Positions 7,208 through 15,159 of a stretch of DNA of 35,554 bases are shown piece after piece. Location of the stretch: positions 1-35,554 of IMG/VR virus record IMGVR_UViG_3300020186_000005; one strand, given 5' to 3'. The notes under the pieces are model-generated. The model saw nothing but the letters and a program-made list of their open reading frames with translations, did not search any database and had not been told where the DNA came from. This DNA comes from a virus. The position numbers were made by a program, and so were the translations under genes. The stretch's first letter is position 1. Each line of letters opens with the position of its first letter.

Positions 7208-9214
7208 CTAACTAACATTGCCACCAAGAGGAGGAAGTTGTTGAGCATCTTCTTGCTCTTCCTCTCTTCTTTGCGACTTAGCTATACTGCCTAATAACAG
7301 TAACTTTTCTATTCCAGCCAAGTCCATACTTTGTATCTCTTTAAGCGCTTTGACCATATCCAATAATCCACTCATATCATCGCGGTCAGCCTGAGCCAAA
7401 CGTTCTGTTGCCAGTGCATGGTTCTCATCAATGCGAGACAGCCGCTCGTCTCCGAGTGATTGTTGAGCGTGGGCATTGGCTTGTATGAGCTGCGCTTGTT
7501 GTTGTTGCGCTTGTTGTTGTTGCTGCTGAGTTTGTTGTTCACGCTTTTGCATATTGGCAATGATCTGCGACTTGTTTTGTATTGTTGCTGCTTCAATAAG
7601 GTCAGAAGGCTCGATAGGAACCCCAACGTCACGGAGCTGCAACATCATTGCGAACTGCAATTGCCTCTGGGTAGTCGTATTGAACCCTTCCTCAATAGCA
7701 CAATCATAGAGTCCAAAGTCTTTATTGTAGAACTCAGGCGCAGGCTCTTTGCGTAGTATGCGCTCTACCTTTGCAGCAGTGAAATTAGTCTGCATGGTAG
7801 TGAGTACAAGGTTTCCAAGTATCTTCTGCGCTCGATCAAGGTTAGAGAACAATGATTGGAGCGAGCTGAGCGACGCTCTTTGGCGTACCATCTCAACGAT
7901 ACCAGCCTTGTCATCAATAGCTGAACCCATTGCGGCCTCATTGACACCAGTAACTTTCATCATCTCATTAGCCAAAGCATCTGACATGGTAAAGAAAGAG
8001 GGGTCTATATGTGCTGGCTGAATCTTAACGATATCACCAATGTTAGCATCATCCTTCAATGGGATCGAGACCCCTTGGCCTGAGGCGTACATATCTGCAG
8101 GGTTGAGTGGCGCATTGACCTTATATACCCAGCCTGAATTGACCTGGCTCTCGAGCACCTCAAGTTCAACGATTCGTCTATGGTTATAGAGTGCCTGTGG
8201 GGTACGCAACATGCGAACCATTCCCTGCACCCTCAAAGGGTAATACGGGATATCTGATTGATAGTATGATACTACTGGTACGAAGTTGTAGGCATCAATG
8301 CCCAATGGATTGGCTCCATTATAGATGACTTCCCCTTCAACAAGGATCGCCGTGTGAACAGTCGGTACTGTCTGGTCAATAACTTTTATATTGGGGTAAA
8401 GCATCAAGAAGTCACGGAGTCCAGTTGAGTTCTCTGACTTCCATTCGAATGACTTGCCTGTGTTTGGGTCATAGAGTAATTTTTGTGGACGGTATGTTCG
8501 GTAATGGAACTCGTCATATGCCATGAGGTTACGGTAATTAGCCTGGAAGTTCTCTGGCATATACTGAAACTTACCATCCATAGTACCCGATGGGATCTTG
8601 AGAATATCATTTGCCATATCAGGCCATAGACTCATAATATCTGGCCGAGCCAAGAATGAACGTTTCCATAATGCACGACAATCAGAAAGATCGAGCTTGC
8701 GAAAGTATGGGTCTACGATAATGCCGTTATAGCCAACTCGGTTAAACTTGAGGTCTCCAGAAACAGGGTCATTTCTAAAGTCTAACGATAGCTCTAGGAA
8801 GTTCATGCCAGTGATCAATGCACCACGGAACGCCTCTGAGATGATCTCGTTGACCCCTTCGCGCTGATATTGCCACATAAGAAGAGAAGTGAACTGATCT
8901 GCTGTATCTTGGTCGCCACTCTCCTGAGGAGTAACGATAGTAGATTTGCGATGAGCCTGCTGATATCCGTCAACCACGTTAATGATAGGACGGACATGGT
9001 TGAACCCTATCGTATGCCTCTGGAATGCTCCAACAGAACCAAACGTTTCACTGTTGAGCGATGAATCTCCGGCCTCACAGCGCACATCGAGGTCGCCCTC
9101 TGCATGATAGGCTTGATTGATAGTGATCGCATCCTGATAGAAGTCGTCCATCATATCTTTAATATAACTATCGTCTGATGACTGATTAACAAAATACTTT
9201 GTATCTTGGCTCAT
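7208..9214 (-). CDS. Portal protein, P22 gp1-like (668 aa)
   Basis: This protein forms the dodecameric channel at the unique head vertex, through which DNA is pumped by the terminase and leaves on infection. The N-terminal part (MSQDTKYFVNQSSDDSYIKDMMDDFYQDAITINQAYHAEGDLDVR) shows the entry region of P22-type portals. The central part has the wing and stem region (VDGYQQAHRKSTIVTPQESGDQDTADQFTSLLMWQ). Residues about 575-605 are a long poly-Gln run, followed by a helical C-terminus, as in the coiled barrel of P22 portal. Length is close to the 725 residues of P22 gp1. RBS GGAGAG precedes ATG. It follows terminase by one small gene. Confidence 0.85.
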   Translation of the reverse strand: MSQDTKYFVNQSSDDSYIKDMMDDFYQDAITINQAYHAEGDLDVRCEAGDSSLNSETFGSVGAFQRHTIGFNHVRPIINVVDGYQQAHRKSTIVTPQESGDQDTADQFTSLLMWQYQREGVNEIISEAFRGALITGMNFLELSLDFRNDPVSGDLKFNRVGYNGIIVDPYFRKLDLSDCRALWKRSFLARPDIMSLWPDMANDILKIPSGTMDGKFQYMPENFQANYRNLMAYDEFHYRTYRPQKLLYDPNTGKSFEWKSENSTGLRDFLMLYPNIKVIDQTVPTVHTAILVEGEVIYNGANPLGIDAYNFVPVVSYYQSDIPYYPLRVQGMVRMLRTPQALYNHRRIVELEVLESQVNSGWVYKVNAPLNPADMYASGQGVSIPLKDDANIGDIVKIQPAHIDPSFFTMSDALANEMMKVTGVNEAAMGSAIDDKAGIVEMVRQRASLSSLQSLFSNLDRAQKILGNLVLTTMQTNFTAAKVERILRKEPAPEFYNKDFGLYDCAIEEGFNTTTQRQLQFAMMLQLRDVGVPIEPSDLIEAATIQNKSQIIANMQKREQQTQQQQQQAQQQQAQLIQANAHAQQSLGDERLSRIDENHALATERLAQADRDDMSGLLDMVKALKEIQSMDLAGIEKLLLLGSIAKSQRREEEQEDAQQLPPLGGNVS

Positions 9215-9236
9215 TGTCGACTCTCCATGTTGGAGG

Positions 9237-9677
9237 TTACTGAGGATATCTCTTTTTTAACTCTTTAATTGTTGTGGTAAAGAACCTTCGCCACTCAGCG
9301 TCGACCTTCTTTAAGAGGCGAACCACAAATGCACCGAGCTTGCCAACATAATCTAGCATTAATTTCACAGCTCCAATAGCCTCAGAGCCTTCTTGCTTCT
9401 CTAAGTATAAGAAGTTTTTGTATAAAGCTTCAAGATCGCGTAACACTTTGTGTATTTGTTGTGTAAATCGACTCTCGAGTACCGAATCTAGATCAGTGTC
9501 TGCAAAAATGGCCTCTGGATTGACCAGATACTTTGGCTCATAGAATAGCCTGATATCAGCAATCTGATCTATAGGCAGCATCCCTAGATATGAGTGGATG
9601 ACCTGTAGCTCACGACGTGACTGGATAAACCGGCCATGCACTTCAAGTTGTTGTTTTCTTTTGAGCGATATCTTCAT
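9237..9677 (-). CDS. Small helical protein between terminase and portal (146 aa)
   Basis: I do not recognise the family. The protein is basic and mostly alpha-helical (MKISLKRKQQLEVHGRFIQ...; ...LRDLEALYKNFLYLEKQEG...; ...RLLKKVDAEWRRFFTTTIKELKKRYPQ). I chose ATG at 9677, 2 nt after the terminase stop, over an upstream TTG. It is tightly packed between TerL and the portal (22 nt to the portal start), so an assembly or packaging accessory role is plausible. A membrane segment is not evident; the LGAFVVRLL stretch is too short. Confidence 0.65.
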   Translation of the reverse strand: MKISLKRKQQLEVHGRFIQSRRELQVIHSYLGMLPIDQIADIRLFYEPKYLVNPEAIFADTDLDSVLESRFTQQIHKVLRDLEALYKNFLYLEKQEGSEAIGAVKLMLDYVGKLGAFVVRLLKKVDAEWRRFFTTTIKELKKRYPQ

Positions 9678-9679
9678 GA

Positions 9680-11047
9680 TCAATACCCTGGTATTTTGAA
9701 GTTTGGATTCAATGCTGCTGGCATCCTGCTTAATTGATCTTTACCCCGTACGCGCAACTGGGCTAACTCTTCAAGGGACATATCAGTCCCAAGCTTCTTC
9801 AGCCCAAGGCAGGCGTACCTAAAAGAATCGGCCATGTGACTGCTGGTGTCGTGGACGGGCTTATTGGTATACGTAGCATATTTCTCATCATAGACACGTC
9901 TGTAGGAATAGAGAGCCTTGATCAGGTCTTTGTTGTGCGCCCTGTCTATGTAGGTCTTAGGCAGCACCGTACGGCAAACCTCGATTGAATCAGCAAGGGG
10001 GAATGCATGGCCATTGGTCTCTATGATAGTGAACTGGAGGCCAAGCTGCTTAGCAATCTCGTATCGTGACCGCCCTGAGGTGTACTCACGTACCTTAATA
10101 TCATGAGGCGCAAAGTGCTTTATATACTTGTAAGGCTTGGCGTTCACTACCTTTATATAGTGTTCAAGCGACTTATTGTTATCTGAAAGTGACTCGATAA
10201 TAAAGAGCGTATTATTGATATATTGAAACCAGATGATTGCATTAAGGTCACGGATCCCAAGGTCGAAGCTTGTATACACTGGATGTGCTGGATCCCATGA
10301 GACTATGCCGAGACGACCTTGTCTATCCATCTCGTCCATATACTCACCCCAGAATGTACCCGATTGACCCATAGTGAAATCAACCCAGTATTCTTGACGA
10401 GCAAGCTGCCTGGACATCTCCCCGCGCTCAATATCAGCCTCAATATCAGTAATAGATATGTGCTTGGTGTCTTCAACCGTAAGCACTGAGGTGAACCATG
10501 ACTCTGGATTGGCTTTTGCCATCTCAATAAGCTCGTAGAAGTGATTTTTCCCTCTTGGCGTGCTTATAAATAGTGCCCACCCATTGTTTGCATTGAGTAT
10601 AGGACGACTCAACTCATAACACAGGGGATCTTGGAGCGCATACTCAGAGAATACCATGCCTCTGACGTTCGTACCTACAAGCACAGCGTCATAGTTATCT
10701 GAGCCAACCACGACTATCTGTGAATGGTTAGTCAAAGTGATCTTCATCTGTTGATCGTTCTTGGAAGCTATAAGTCCGGCAGGGATGAAGTCAAGGAACC
10801 GTACCCCGTCGTTCGTTATTGCGTCCCATAGGATCCGTCTCCCGGACGAGAACTTTGGGTAAACCAGGTAATAGGTACCAACCTCTAAAAGCGCCTTACG
10901 AAGCACGATATTGAGTGCGGTGAGGTCTTTGCCTGCGCGGCGGCACCAATTGACCACAGCGCGCTTGTATCCATCAACCAGTAGGGCTCGGATGAGTGGT
11001 ACTTGGTAGTCACGTGGAGTGAATTTATCGAGTGATATCTCTTTCAT
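9680..11047 (-). CDS. terL: Terminase large subunit
   Basis: This ATP-driven packaging motor and nuclease loads DNA through the portal. The ATPase has a Walker A variant CRRAGKD (residues 35-41), a Walker B ending MVFSEYAL (131-138) with E135 as catalytic Glu, and coupling motif STPRGKNHF (162-170). The C-terminal RNase H-like nuclease shows acidic residues in YTSFDLGIRD (D262), in HFAPHDIKVREY (D316) and in SSHMADSFRYA near residue 405. At 455 residues it is normal for podophages. RBS AAGGAG lies about 14 nt upstream of ATG. It is followed almost at once by the 146-residue gene. Packaging strategy (cos, pac or other) cannot be told from this. Confidence 0.92.
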   Translation of the reverse strand: MKEISLDKFTPRDYQVPLIRALLVDGYKRAVVNWCRRAGKDLTALNIVLRKALLEVGTYYLVYPKFSSGRRILWDAITNDGVRFLDFIPAGLIASKNDQQMKITLTNHSQIVVVGSDNYDAVLVGTNVRGMVFSEYALQDPLCYELSRPILNANNGWALFISTPRGKNHFYELIEMAKANPESWFTSVLTVEDTKHISITDIEADIERGEMSRQLARQEYWVDFTMGQSGTFWGEYMDEMDRQGRLGIVSWDPAHPVYTSFDLGIRDLNAIIWFQYINNTLFIIESLSDNNKSLEHYIKVVNAKPYKYIKHFAPHDIKVREYTSGRSRYEIAKQLGLQFTIIETNGHAFPLADSIEVCRTVLPKTYIDRAHNKDLIKALYSYRRVYDEKYATYTNKPVHDTSSHMADSFRYACLGLKKLGTDMSLEELAQLRVRGKDQLSRMPAALNPNFKIPGY

Positions 11048-11072
11048 AGTTTATATAAATTACTCCTTCGAA

Positions 11073-11105
11073 ATGCGATTCTCTCTACTAGTCTGAGACA
11101 ACTTT
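11073..11105. repeat. 33-bp direct repeat, copy A
   Basis: It matches 11372-11404 at 30 of 33 positions. The shared core is CTACTAGTCTGAGACAACTTT apart from a few upstream differences. The copy lies over the last codons and stop of the 89-residue gene (11088-11357). It contains the near-palindrome GTCTGAGAC. With copy B it frames that gene. Confidence 0.85.
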
Positions 11106-11357
11106 TGATTGTTTATATTTGCATGAATAATTATCATGAGAACTTTGTATCTTATCTTGTAGATCTTTCCAAGTCTCTCGAGGATAAGAGTCAGGCAATA
11201 TCTCTATCCGACATATCTCATACCCATCAACATGATCACAATCTTCATGATTCTCATCATCTTCGTTGTTTGTCTTAGCCACTACATAGTATTTGTAGGG
11301 AGACTCTGTATGTTTGGGTTCATCTACTCCAAAGATCCAATTATAGAATTTCATCAT
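11088..11357 (-). CDS. Small acidic protein inserted between terminase genes (89 aa)
   Basis: Unrecognised. The product begins MMKFYNWIFGVDEPKH and has an acidic middle (NNEDDENHEDCDHVDGYE) and a C-terminus rich in Ser, Lys and Asp. RBS AGAGAAG lies just upstream. It is flanked by a 33-bp direct repeat (11073-11105 over its end, 11372-11404 just upstream of its start). This suggests the gene plus one repeat copy, a 299-bp unit, was added as a cassette between small and large terminase. An accessory (moron-like) role is possible. No catalytic motif is visible. Confidence 0.6.
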   Translation of the reverse strand: MMKFYNWIFGVDEPKHTESPYKYYVVAKTNNEDDENHEDCDHVDGYEICRIEILPDSYPRETWKDLQDKIQSSHDNYSCKYKQSKVVSD

Positions 11358-11371
11358 TCTTCTCTGTAAAT

Positions 11372-11404
11372 ATGCGATTGTTGCTACTAGTCTGAGACAA
11401 CTTT
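11372..11404. repeat. 33-bp direct repeat, copy B
   Basis: Second copy of the repeat at 11073-11105, offset by 299 bp. It lies in the short gap between the putative small terminase stop (11406) and the 89-residue gene start (11357). It contains the same near-palindromic core GTCTGAGAC. Confidence 0.85.
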
Positions 11405-11405
11405 A

Positions 11406-11876
11406 TCATGCCAGTATCTTCTTTGCTTCAAGGAGTTTTTCCATGAGTGTATCCACGACGATTTTGCTATCTTCTTTGATTTGATTTTTATCTTCTTTAT
11501 CTCTGCGTACCAGGTCTGGTGAGTGCATTTTGAACAGGGTCTTGAAGTAGTCTCTCTCTGCGTCTTTCCAGCCTTCTTGAGCTCGTGCGGATATGAGGCC
11601 ATTACATATCTCTATAGCGGCTTTAAGCTCGGGGCATAGTTCTGCCATGTCGTAGTATTGGCTAGGTGCATAATGGTACTTGGTGAGCAGGTAGTTCCAC
11701 AGGTTATCGGCTTCTGGGTGTTTCTTGAAATGGCCGACCATGTTCGAGGCGAGCAGGATGGCGTCATCTTTGGTTATCGCGAGGTATTTCCAAGCGCGCG
11801 TACTGTTTATCGCTTGGTAGAAGGCTTTATCGCGTGTTTCTAGATATTCTGATGGTGTTTTCCTATTATCTCTCAT
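11406..11876 (-). CDS. Putative terminase small subunit (156 aa)
   Basis: The protein is helical and charged, with a pattern seen in TerS-like proteins: HFKKHPEADNLWNYLLTKYHYAPSQYYDMAELCPELKAAIEICN, followed by a helix with a basic/acidic tail (DLVRRDKEDKNQIKE). TerS recognises phage DNA and hands it to the large subunit. The position two genes before terL is the usual one, and 156 residues fits. RBS AAGGAGTACC precedes ATG 11876 optimally. The identification rests on synteny and general pattern; no helix-turn-helix is certain. Alternative: an unrelated late regulator. Confidence 0.5.
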   Translation of the reverse strand: MRDNRKTPSEYLETRDKAFYQAINSTRAWKYLAITKDDAILLASNMVGHFKKHPEADNLWNYLLTKYHYAPSQYYDMAELCPELKAAIEICNGLISARAQEGWKDAERDYFKTLFKMHSPDLVRRDKEDKNQIKEDSKIVVDTLMEKLLEAKKILA

Positions 11877-11885
11877 GGTACTCCT

Positions 11886-12581
11886 TTATAGTATTTCTTC
11901 TATCATATCACAGGGTTCCATCTTAGCTATGATTGATTCTACGAGTGCTATTTTATCTTGGTACCCATGTTTAGTGAGTGCATCATGTCTTTGTTCTTTG
12001 GTATACTGCGCCATTCCTAGGGCGAGTTCTTTCCACTCATTGACTGACCCGTTGTTGGATTGTATTGGTGGATTGCTTATTTCTATGACTAGTTCTTGAA
12101 CGATTTCTTTTGAGTCTTTGTATGGGCAATATCGTTCTGCCCATGCGAGACAGTTCCTGGAAGCCATTTCTTCAACAAGTGGCCTGAGGAGCTCTTTCCG
12201 CTGCGCTCTGGACATACGCTTCCATGTTTCTTGTTCCTGATTGTATACGGCAAGGCGTTGGGCATGCGCTGCCAGGTCATAGGCTTTGTTTGAGCTTGGA
12301 GCTTTTGGGGCTGGTTCTATTTCTGTTTCTTTTTCAAACCGTGGCGTATCACTGGTTATCCCCTTCTCATCGTACGTGCGCATCGTTGCAGCCCAGTTTA
12401 CTCGTACACCACGCTCCTTACACCAGGCATGTGCCATTTTGCATAAATACAAGAACGGGCTGGTGATATTTTTGTGTCTGCGTGCGAGGATAAGAGCTTC
12501 GTCTGCGGCTATTACTGCTGATGGTGGAAACGCTGAAAGGTTAATTATTCCAGCTTCTGTGAGTTTGAGCGACTTAATCAT
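11886..12581 (-). CDS. Unknown protein, possible replication accessory (231 aa)
   Basis: Start ATG at 12581 is chosen for its AAAAAAGGAT site; a longer frame exists. Residues about 1-75 (LTEAGIINLSAFPPSAVIAADEALILARRHKNITSPFLYLCKMAHAWCKERGVRVNW) form a helical domain. A proline-rich linker at about 95-105 (EPAPKAP) and a charged helical C-terminal domain (QEQETWKRMSRAQRKELL..) follow. The SPFLYLCKMAHAWCKE segment loosely recalls the aromatic helix in plasmid/phage replication or helicase-loader proteins; I would not assign it. It lies after the terminator at 12625-12672 and leads the late operon, 9 nt before the putative terS. Confidence 0.55.
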   Translation of the reverse strand: MIKSLKLTEAGIINLSAFPPSAVIAADEALILARRHKNITSPFLYLCKMAHAWCKERGVRVNWAATMRTYDEKGITSDTPRFEKETEIEPAPKAPSSNKAYDLAAHAQRLAVYNQEQETWKRMSRAQRKELLRPLVEEMASRNCLAWAERYCPYKDSKEIVQELVIEISNPPIQSNNGSVNEWKELALGMAQYTKEQRHDALTKHGYQDKIALVESIIAKMEPCDMIEEIL

Positions 12582-12624
12582 TGTACAATCCTTTTTTTGT
12601 TGCATTGTATTGCTATAAATAAAA

Positions 12625-12672
12625 CAATGCCAAGCAATGCTTCGAGGGGGGAACGCCCCCTCTCCGGCATTG
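12625..12672 (-). terminator. Strong two-tier intrinsic terminator (leftward)
   Basis: The outer stem CAATGCC (12625-12631) pairs with GGCATTG (12666-12672), and inside it GAGGGGG (12644-12650) pairs with CCCCCTC (12656-12662). On the minus strand this is followed by TTTTATTT. It directly follows the stop of the 339-residue gene at 12673. It therefore separates the regulatory/replication operon from the late genes, and the late genes need either readthrough, antitermination or a promoter in the short space before 12581, where I see no convincing -35/-10. Confidence 0.85.
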
Positions 12673-13692
12673 TCAGCTGCATGGGCATGCGTGTGGGCAA
12701 GTCAGTTTACGTTGGTACCATGAACTTATGGGGATAGGCGTGCCGTTGTCATCAAGCGAGTAAGTACCCAGCTGCCCCTTGAGGTACTTTTTGCGTCCGT
12801 CGATGTCTAGGGACTGGAAATAGCAACAGGCGCCTTTCAGCCCAATGTTAACGACACGAGAAGAACCTACAACGGGACGAAGGGCAGGCTTTTTGGGCGT
12901 GATACCCCTGTACTTTGCCATGATCCGATCAATCTCCGCCTCGTTCGCTGCCAGTCTAAGCTTATTATCGACGTAGATCCCGGGGTCTGCCGGCGCTAAA
13001 TGAACCGTGTAAAAGCGTTTTTCCTCGTAATCGTCCTTTTCAAGACAATTCTTCTCCGATCCGGAGTTTAATTTATTAAACAAAACAACACTCTTATTCT
13101 TACATTCAAAGAGTTCAGTTTGAATACTTCCAACAACAAGCATACCTACACAAATTACATTGCGTAATGCAGGTATGAACTTCATCAGCTCATTTCTAAT
13201 ATAAGGATCCAGGGCGAGGGCTCCAGGGGAGAATTGGTTGACCATTTCGAAGCGCTGGTCGATCTCTACCAAGCCCAAACGTTCAAACAGCTTATATACT
13301 CCTGTAATAGTAGTTGATGAAGCGTCGACGCGGGTTTGTATATATGCATGGCTCATAGTTTTGCCTACTACCATAGCATCGATGACAAGGTCGGCAATTT
13401 CTTCCCCCTCTGGACTTAGGCGCTGAAGTGGGATTAATGCATGCTTAATGAGTTGGTCTTTGCCTGCCTTGTCGGCTGCAGCAATCTCAGCTTTTTTGGC
13501 AGCCTTAAATCTATCGTTGGCACGCGGTATACGGGGTTTTCCAGACCTTTGAGCGGGTACATAGGCGGCAGGTCGCTGCTGGACGGCGTTTCGTATAGAA
13601 ACTATAATGGGATTATTGGCCTTGTTAAAGGCTTTTTGAAGGCTTTGCTTCTTTTCTTGTTGACACTTTATTTCATTCTGTGCTATATTCAT
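12673..13692 (-). CDS. Winged-helix-like protein, possible replication initiator (339 aa)
   Basis: I chose ATG at 13692, which has GGAG about 8 nt upstream and overlaps the previous gene's stop (ATGA). Residues 1-70 are basic (KKQSLQKAFNKANN, then PAQRSGKPRIPRAND). The region around 95-150 (EIADLVIDAMVVGKTMSHAYIQTRVDASSTTITGVYKLFERLGLVEIDQRF) has the layout of a winged helix-turn-helix. It is followed by a longer domain of unknown fold, with Cys at several positions and a C-terminus ending CPHACPCS. As the last and longest gene of the leftward regulatory operon it may be a replication initiator or regulator, but that is inference. Residues 1-34 are duplicated in the neighbouring 103-residue gene. 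Confidence 0.6.
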   Translation of the reverse strand: MNIAQNEIKCQQEKKQSLQKAFNKANNPIIVSIRNAVQQRPAAYVPAQRSGKPRIPRANDRFKAAKKAEIAAADKAGKDQLIKHALIPLQRLSPEGEEIADLVIDAMVVGKTMSHAYIQTRVDASSTTITGVYKLFERLGLVEIDQRFEMVNQFSPGALALDPYIRNELMKFIPALRNVICVGMLVVGSIQTELFECKNKSVVLFNKLNSGSEKNCLEKDDYEEKRFYTVHLAPADPGIYVDNKLRLAANEAEIDRIMAKYRGITPKKPALRPVVGSSRVVNIGLKGACCYFQSLDIDGRKKYLKGQLGTYSLDDNGTPIPISSWYQRKLTCPHACPCS

Positions 13693-13780
13693 AGCGTTAT
13701 CTCCGGGAAGAGCGAACAAAAATTATAGAACGCAATCACACGACTGCGTTCTTTATTTTTTTCTATATATTTCTCGAACC
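13575..13780. repeat. ~205-bp imperfect direct repeat, copy 1
   Basis: It aligns to 13883-14086 with a 306-308 bp offset. It carries the first part of the 339-residue gene and the hairpin at 13727-13752. The shared blocks include GGACGGCGTTTCGTATAGAAA, GGCCTTGTTAAAGGCTTTT and CGCAATCACACGACTGCG. The two copies have diverged by substitutions and a small indel. Confidence 0.85.
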
Positions 13781-14000
13781 TTATTCTACAACAATTTCCT
13801 ACTTTTAACAATCTGCGCCGCATACCCAATTGAAGGATTATATCAGCCATTTTTTGCTTGGTACTTTTATCGACGGTAAACAGCTGCTGGACGGCGTTTC
13901 GTATAGAAAATATACGGGGATTATTGGCCTTGTTAAAGGCTTTTCGTAGTCTTAGTTTTTTTTCTTCTTGACACTTTATTTGATTCTGTGCTATATTCAT
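13689..14000 (-). CDS. Decayed duplicate of the winged-helix protein N-terminus (103 aa)
   Basis: Residues 1-34 (MNIAQNQIKCQEEKKLRLRK..., NNPRIFSIRNAVQQ) match the start of the 339-residue protein nearly residue for residue, then diverge. The frame then reads through the second repeat copy's hairpin region (...VIAFYNFCSLFPEITL) and ends TGA inside the next gene's start codon (ATGA). This looks like a tandem duplication in which only the leader and the first 34 codons were kept. Its own RBS is weak. It may act as a translated leader or be non-functional. Other than the basic N-terminus it has no recognisable domain. Confidence 0.55.
   Translation of the reverse strand: MNIAQNQIKCQEEKKLRLRKAFNKANNPRIFSIRNAVQQLFTVDKSTKQKMADIILQLGMRRRLLKVGNCCRIRFEKYIEKNKERSRVIAFYNFCSLFPEITL
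13727..13752. other. Hairpin in repeat copy 1, possible terminator/operator
   Basis: AGAACGCA (13727-13734) pairs with TGCGTTCT (13745-13752), 8 bp with a 10-nt loop. It is followed by TTATTTTTTT on the plus strand, and by ATAATTTTTG on the minus strand. That gives terminator character in both directions. It lies inside the 103-residue gene just before the start of the 339-residue gene. Confidence 0.6.
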
Positions 14001-14086
14001 TGCGTTAACCCAGCCAAGGTAACAAAAATTATAGAACGCAATCACACGACTGCGTTCTTTGTTTTTTTCTAGGTATTTCTCGAACC
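13883..14086. repeat. ~205-bp imperfect direct repeat, copy 2
   Basis: Second copy of the repeat at 13575-13780. It covers the first codons of the 103-residue gene, its upstream region and the hairpin at 14033-14058. Together the copies indicate a tandem duplication of a leader, hairpin and gene start. Confidence 0.85.
14033..14058. other. Hairpin in repeat copy 2, possible terminator/operator
   Basis: AGAACGCA (14033-14040) pairs with TGCGTTCT (14051-14058). On the minus strand it lies between the 98-residue gene stop (14121) and the 103-residue gene start (14000), and is followed by ATAATTTTTG. The stem and loop are identical to the copy at 13727-13752, showing conservation while flanks changed. 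Confidence 0.6.
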
Positions 14087-14120
14087 GTACTGGTTCAATT
14101 AGCTATTATACTACACCCCA

Positions 14121-14417
14121 CTATTTTTGGCAATCTGCTTCTTGTTGTTTGTCTTTGTAGTACTCTTCAATCTTCTCGAGAGCCATCTTGCACCATGTAC
14201 AACGACAGAAATCACGCGCTACTGCACGAAACGTTGCGTCCATCACCTTTGCAGCTGCATACAGCTCAACCTCGGTAGGCTCGCTTTCTTTTATAACGCC
14301 CATGAACGCCCGATTAAACGAAGCCAAAAACATGCCAACACACCCCTTGTCGGTCGGCGGTGTCTTACGAGTCACGAATTTTGCTTTCGTTCGTCTGGGT
14401 TTGACTATGTTATTCAT
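14121..14417 (-). CDS. Small basic CxxC protein (98 aa)
   Basis: The N-terminus is strongly basic (MNNIVKPRRTKAKFVTRK) and is followed by a helical region ending with cysteines (DFCRCTWCKMALEKIEEYY, about residues 69-87: C-x-C-x-x-C). A metal-binding site or DNA contact is possible. Its start overlaps the stop of the helix-turn-helix regulator gene by four bases (ATGA), indicating translational coupling. I do not recognise the family. Confidence 0.6.
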   Translation of the reverse strand: MNNIVKPRRTKAKFVTRKTPPTDKGCVGMFLASFNRAFMGVIKESEPTEVELYAAAKVMDATFRAVARDFCRCTWCKMALEKIEEYYKDKQQEADCQK

Positions 14418-14761
14418 ACGCGTGCTTCCAAGTTCTTTCTGATCTCCTCATCGCGTGCCGCATACTTGTCCCTGAGAAACTTCGCAACTTTCATTAATAC
14501 ATGAAACGAAGTAGCTTTGCGCTGCCCTGACAGGAAATGATCCAAGGTTGTTTGCGCAATGTCCATATCCTTGGCCATCACATGCAATGGCGTAGGATTG
14601 TCCTGAATCCAGTAAAAAAGATCTTGGCGTATCTTGTCCTGATCAACATCATTAATAGACTTAATCATCTCGTCCCTTTTTGTTTGGTCGTTAATCAAAA
14701 CCCACTCCGCACCATCCCAAATGGCTGGATTCGTTAGCCGTATCATTCCCTTTTTCAGCAT
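14414..14761 (-). CDS. Helix-turn-helix regulator, Cro/CI-like (115 aa)
   Basis: Start at 14761 is chosen from three consecutive ATGs because AAGGA then has 5-nt spacing. The segment DKIRQDLFYWIQDNPTPLHVMAKDMDIAQTTLDHFLSGQRKATSFHVLMKVAKFL (about residues 45-98) fits an XRE-type fold. AKDMDIAQTTLDHFLSGQ is the helix-turn-helix and the last helix follows. Such proteins repress early phage promoters. The gene lies two genes left of the divergent control region and its ATAAGT half-sites, its most likely target. It has no peptidase-like C-terminus, so this is a small repressor or Cro analogue rather than a full-length LexA-type CI. Confidence 0.65.
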   Translation of the reverse strand: MLKKGMIRLTNPAIWDGAEWVLINDQTKRDEMIKSINDVDQDKIRQDLFYWIQDNPTPLHVMAKDMDIAQTTLDHFLSGQRKATSFHVLMKVAKFLRDKYAARDEEIRKNLEARV

Positions 14762-14772
14762 CATCATCCTTG

Positions 14773-15135
14773 TTATTCCGATAGATCTCTATCAGATAAA
14801 ACTCCATCCATGTAATCGCACGCTTCTTCTAATCTATTGATAATTGCCTCTCTGTTTCTACCGAAAAATTCTGGTGATATTACCTTTATTTCCGATAAAA
14901 CTTCAGCAACATATGTATACGCAAGTCTCATATGATAATCATCGCAGCATCTAGACCTTCCAATGGCATTCTCAGTAAGCCATTTCTTTGCTAATGAAAT
15001 TACATGATCGAATTCATTATTTGTTGCTTCTATAACTACACTCTCATGTAAATATACTTCTGAGCCTATAAAATCATTGTATTTAATCCCAAGGATATCT
15101 TTAAGTATATTAAGCCTATCATTCATATTTTTCAT
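14773..15135 (-). CDS. Unknown small acidic protein next to the control region (120 aa)
   Basis: Start chosen at 15135, where AAGGA has good spacing; the longer frame begins directly on the RBS. The protein is helical and mildly acidic (MKNMNDRLNILKDILGIKYND...; ...CDDYHMRLAYTYVAEVLSEIKVI..; ...LEEACDYMDGVLSDRD). It has a cysteine pair SRCCDD. It is the first gene leftward from the divergent promoters, so it is probably expressed early. Its leader (AAGGATGATGCTGATG) resembles that of the regulator gene that follows. No family recognised. Confidence 0.6.
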   Translation of the reverse strand: MKNMNDRLNILKDILGIKYNDFIGSEVYLHESVVIEATNNEFDHVISLAKKWLTENAIGRSRCCDDYHMRLAYTYVAEVLSEIKVISPEFFGRNREAIINRLEEACDYMDGVLSDRDLSE

Positions 15136-15159
15136 CAGCATCATCCTTATGTTTGTATG

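Noticed and set aside
7460-7756. Plus-strand frame with a poly-Leu stretch
   Set aside because: It is the antisense reading of the poly-Gln run in the portal gene.
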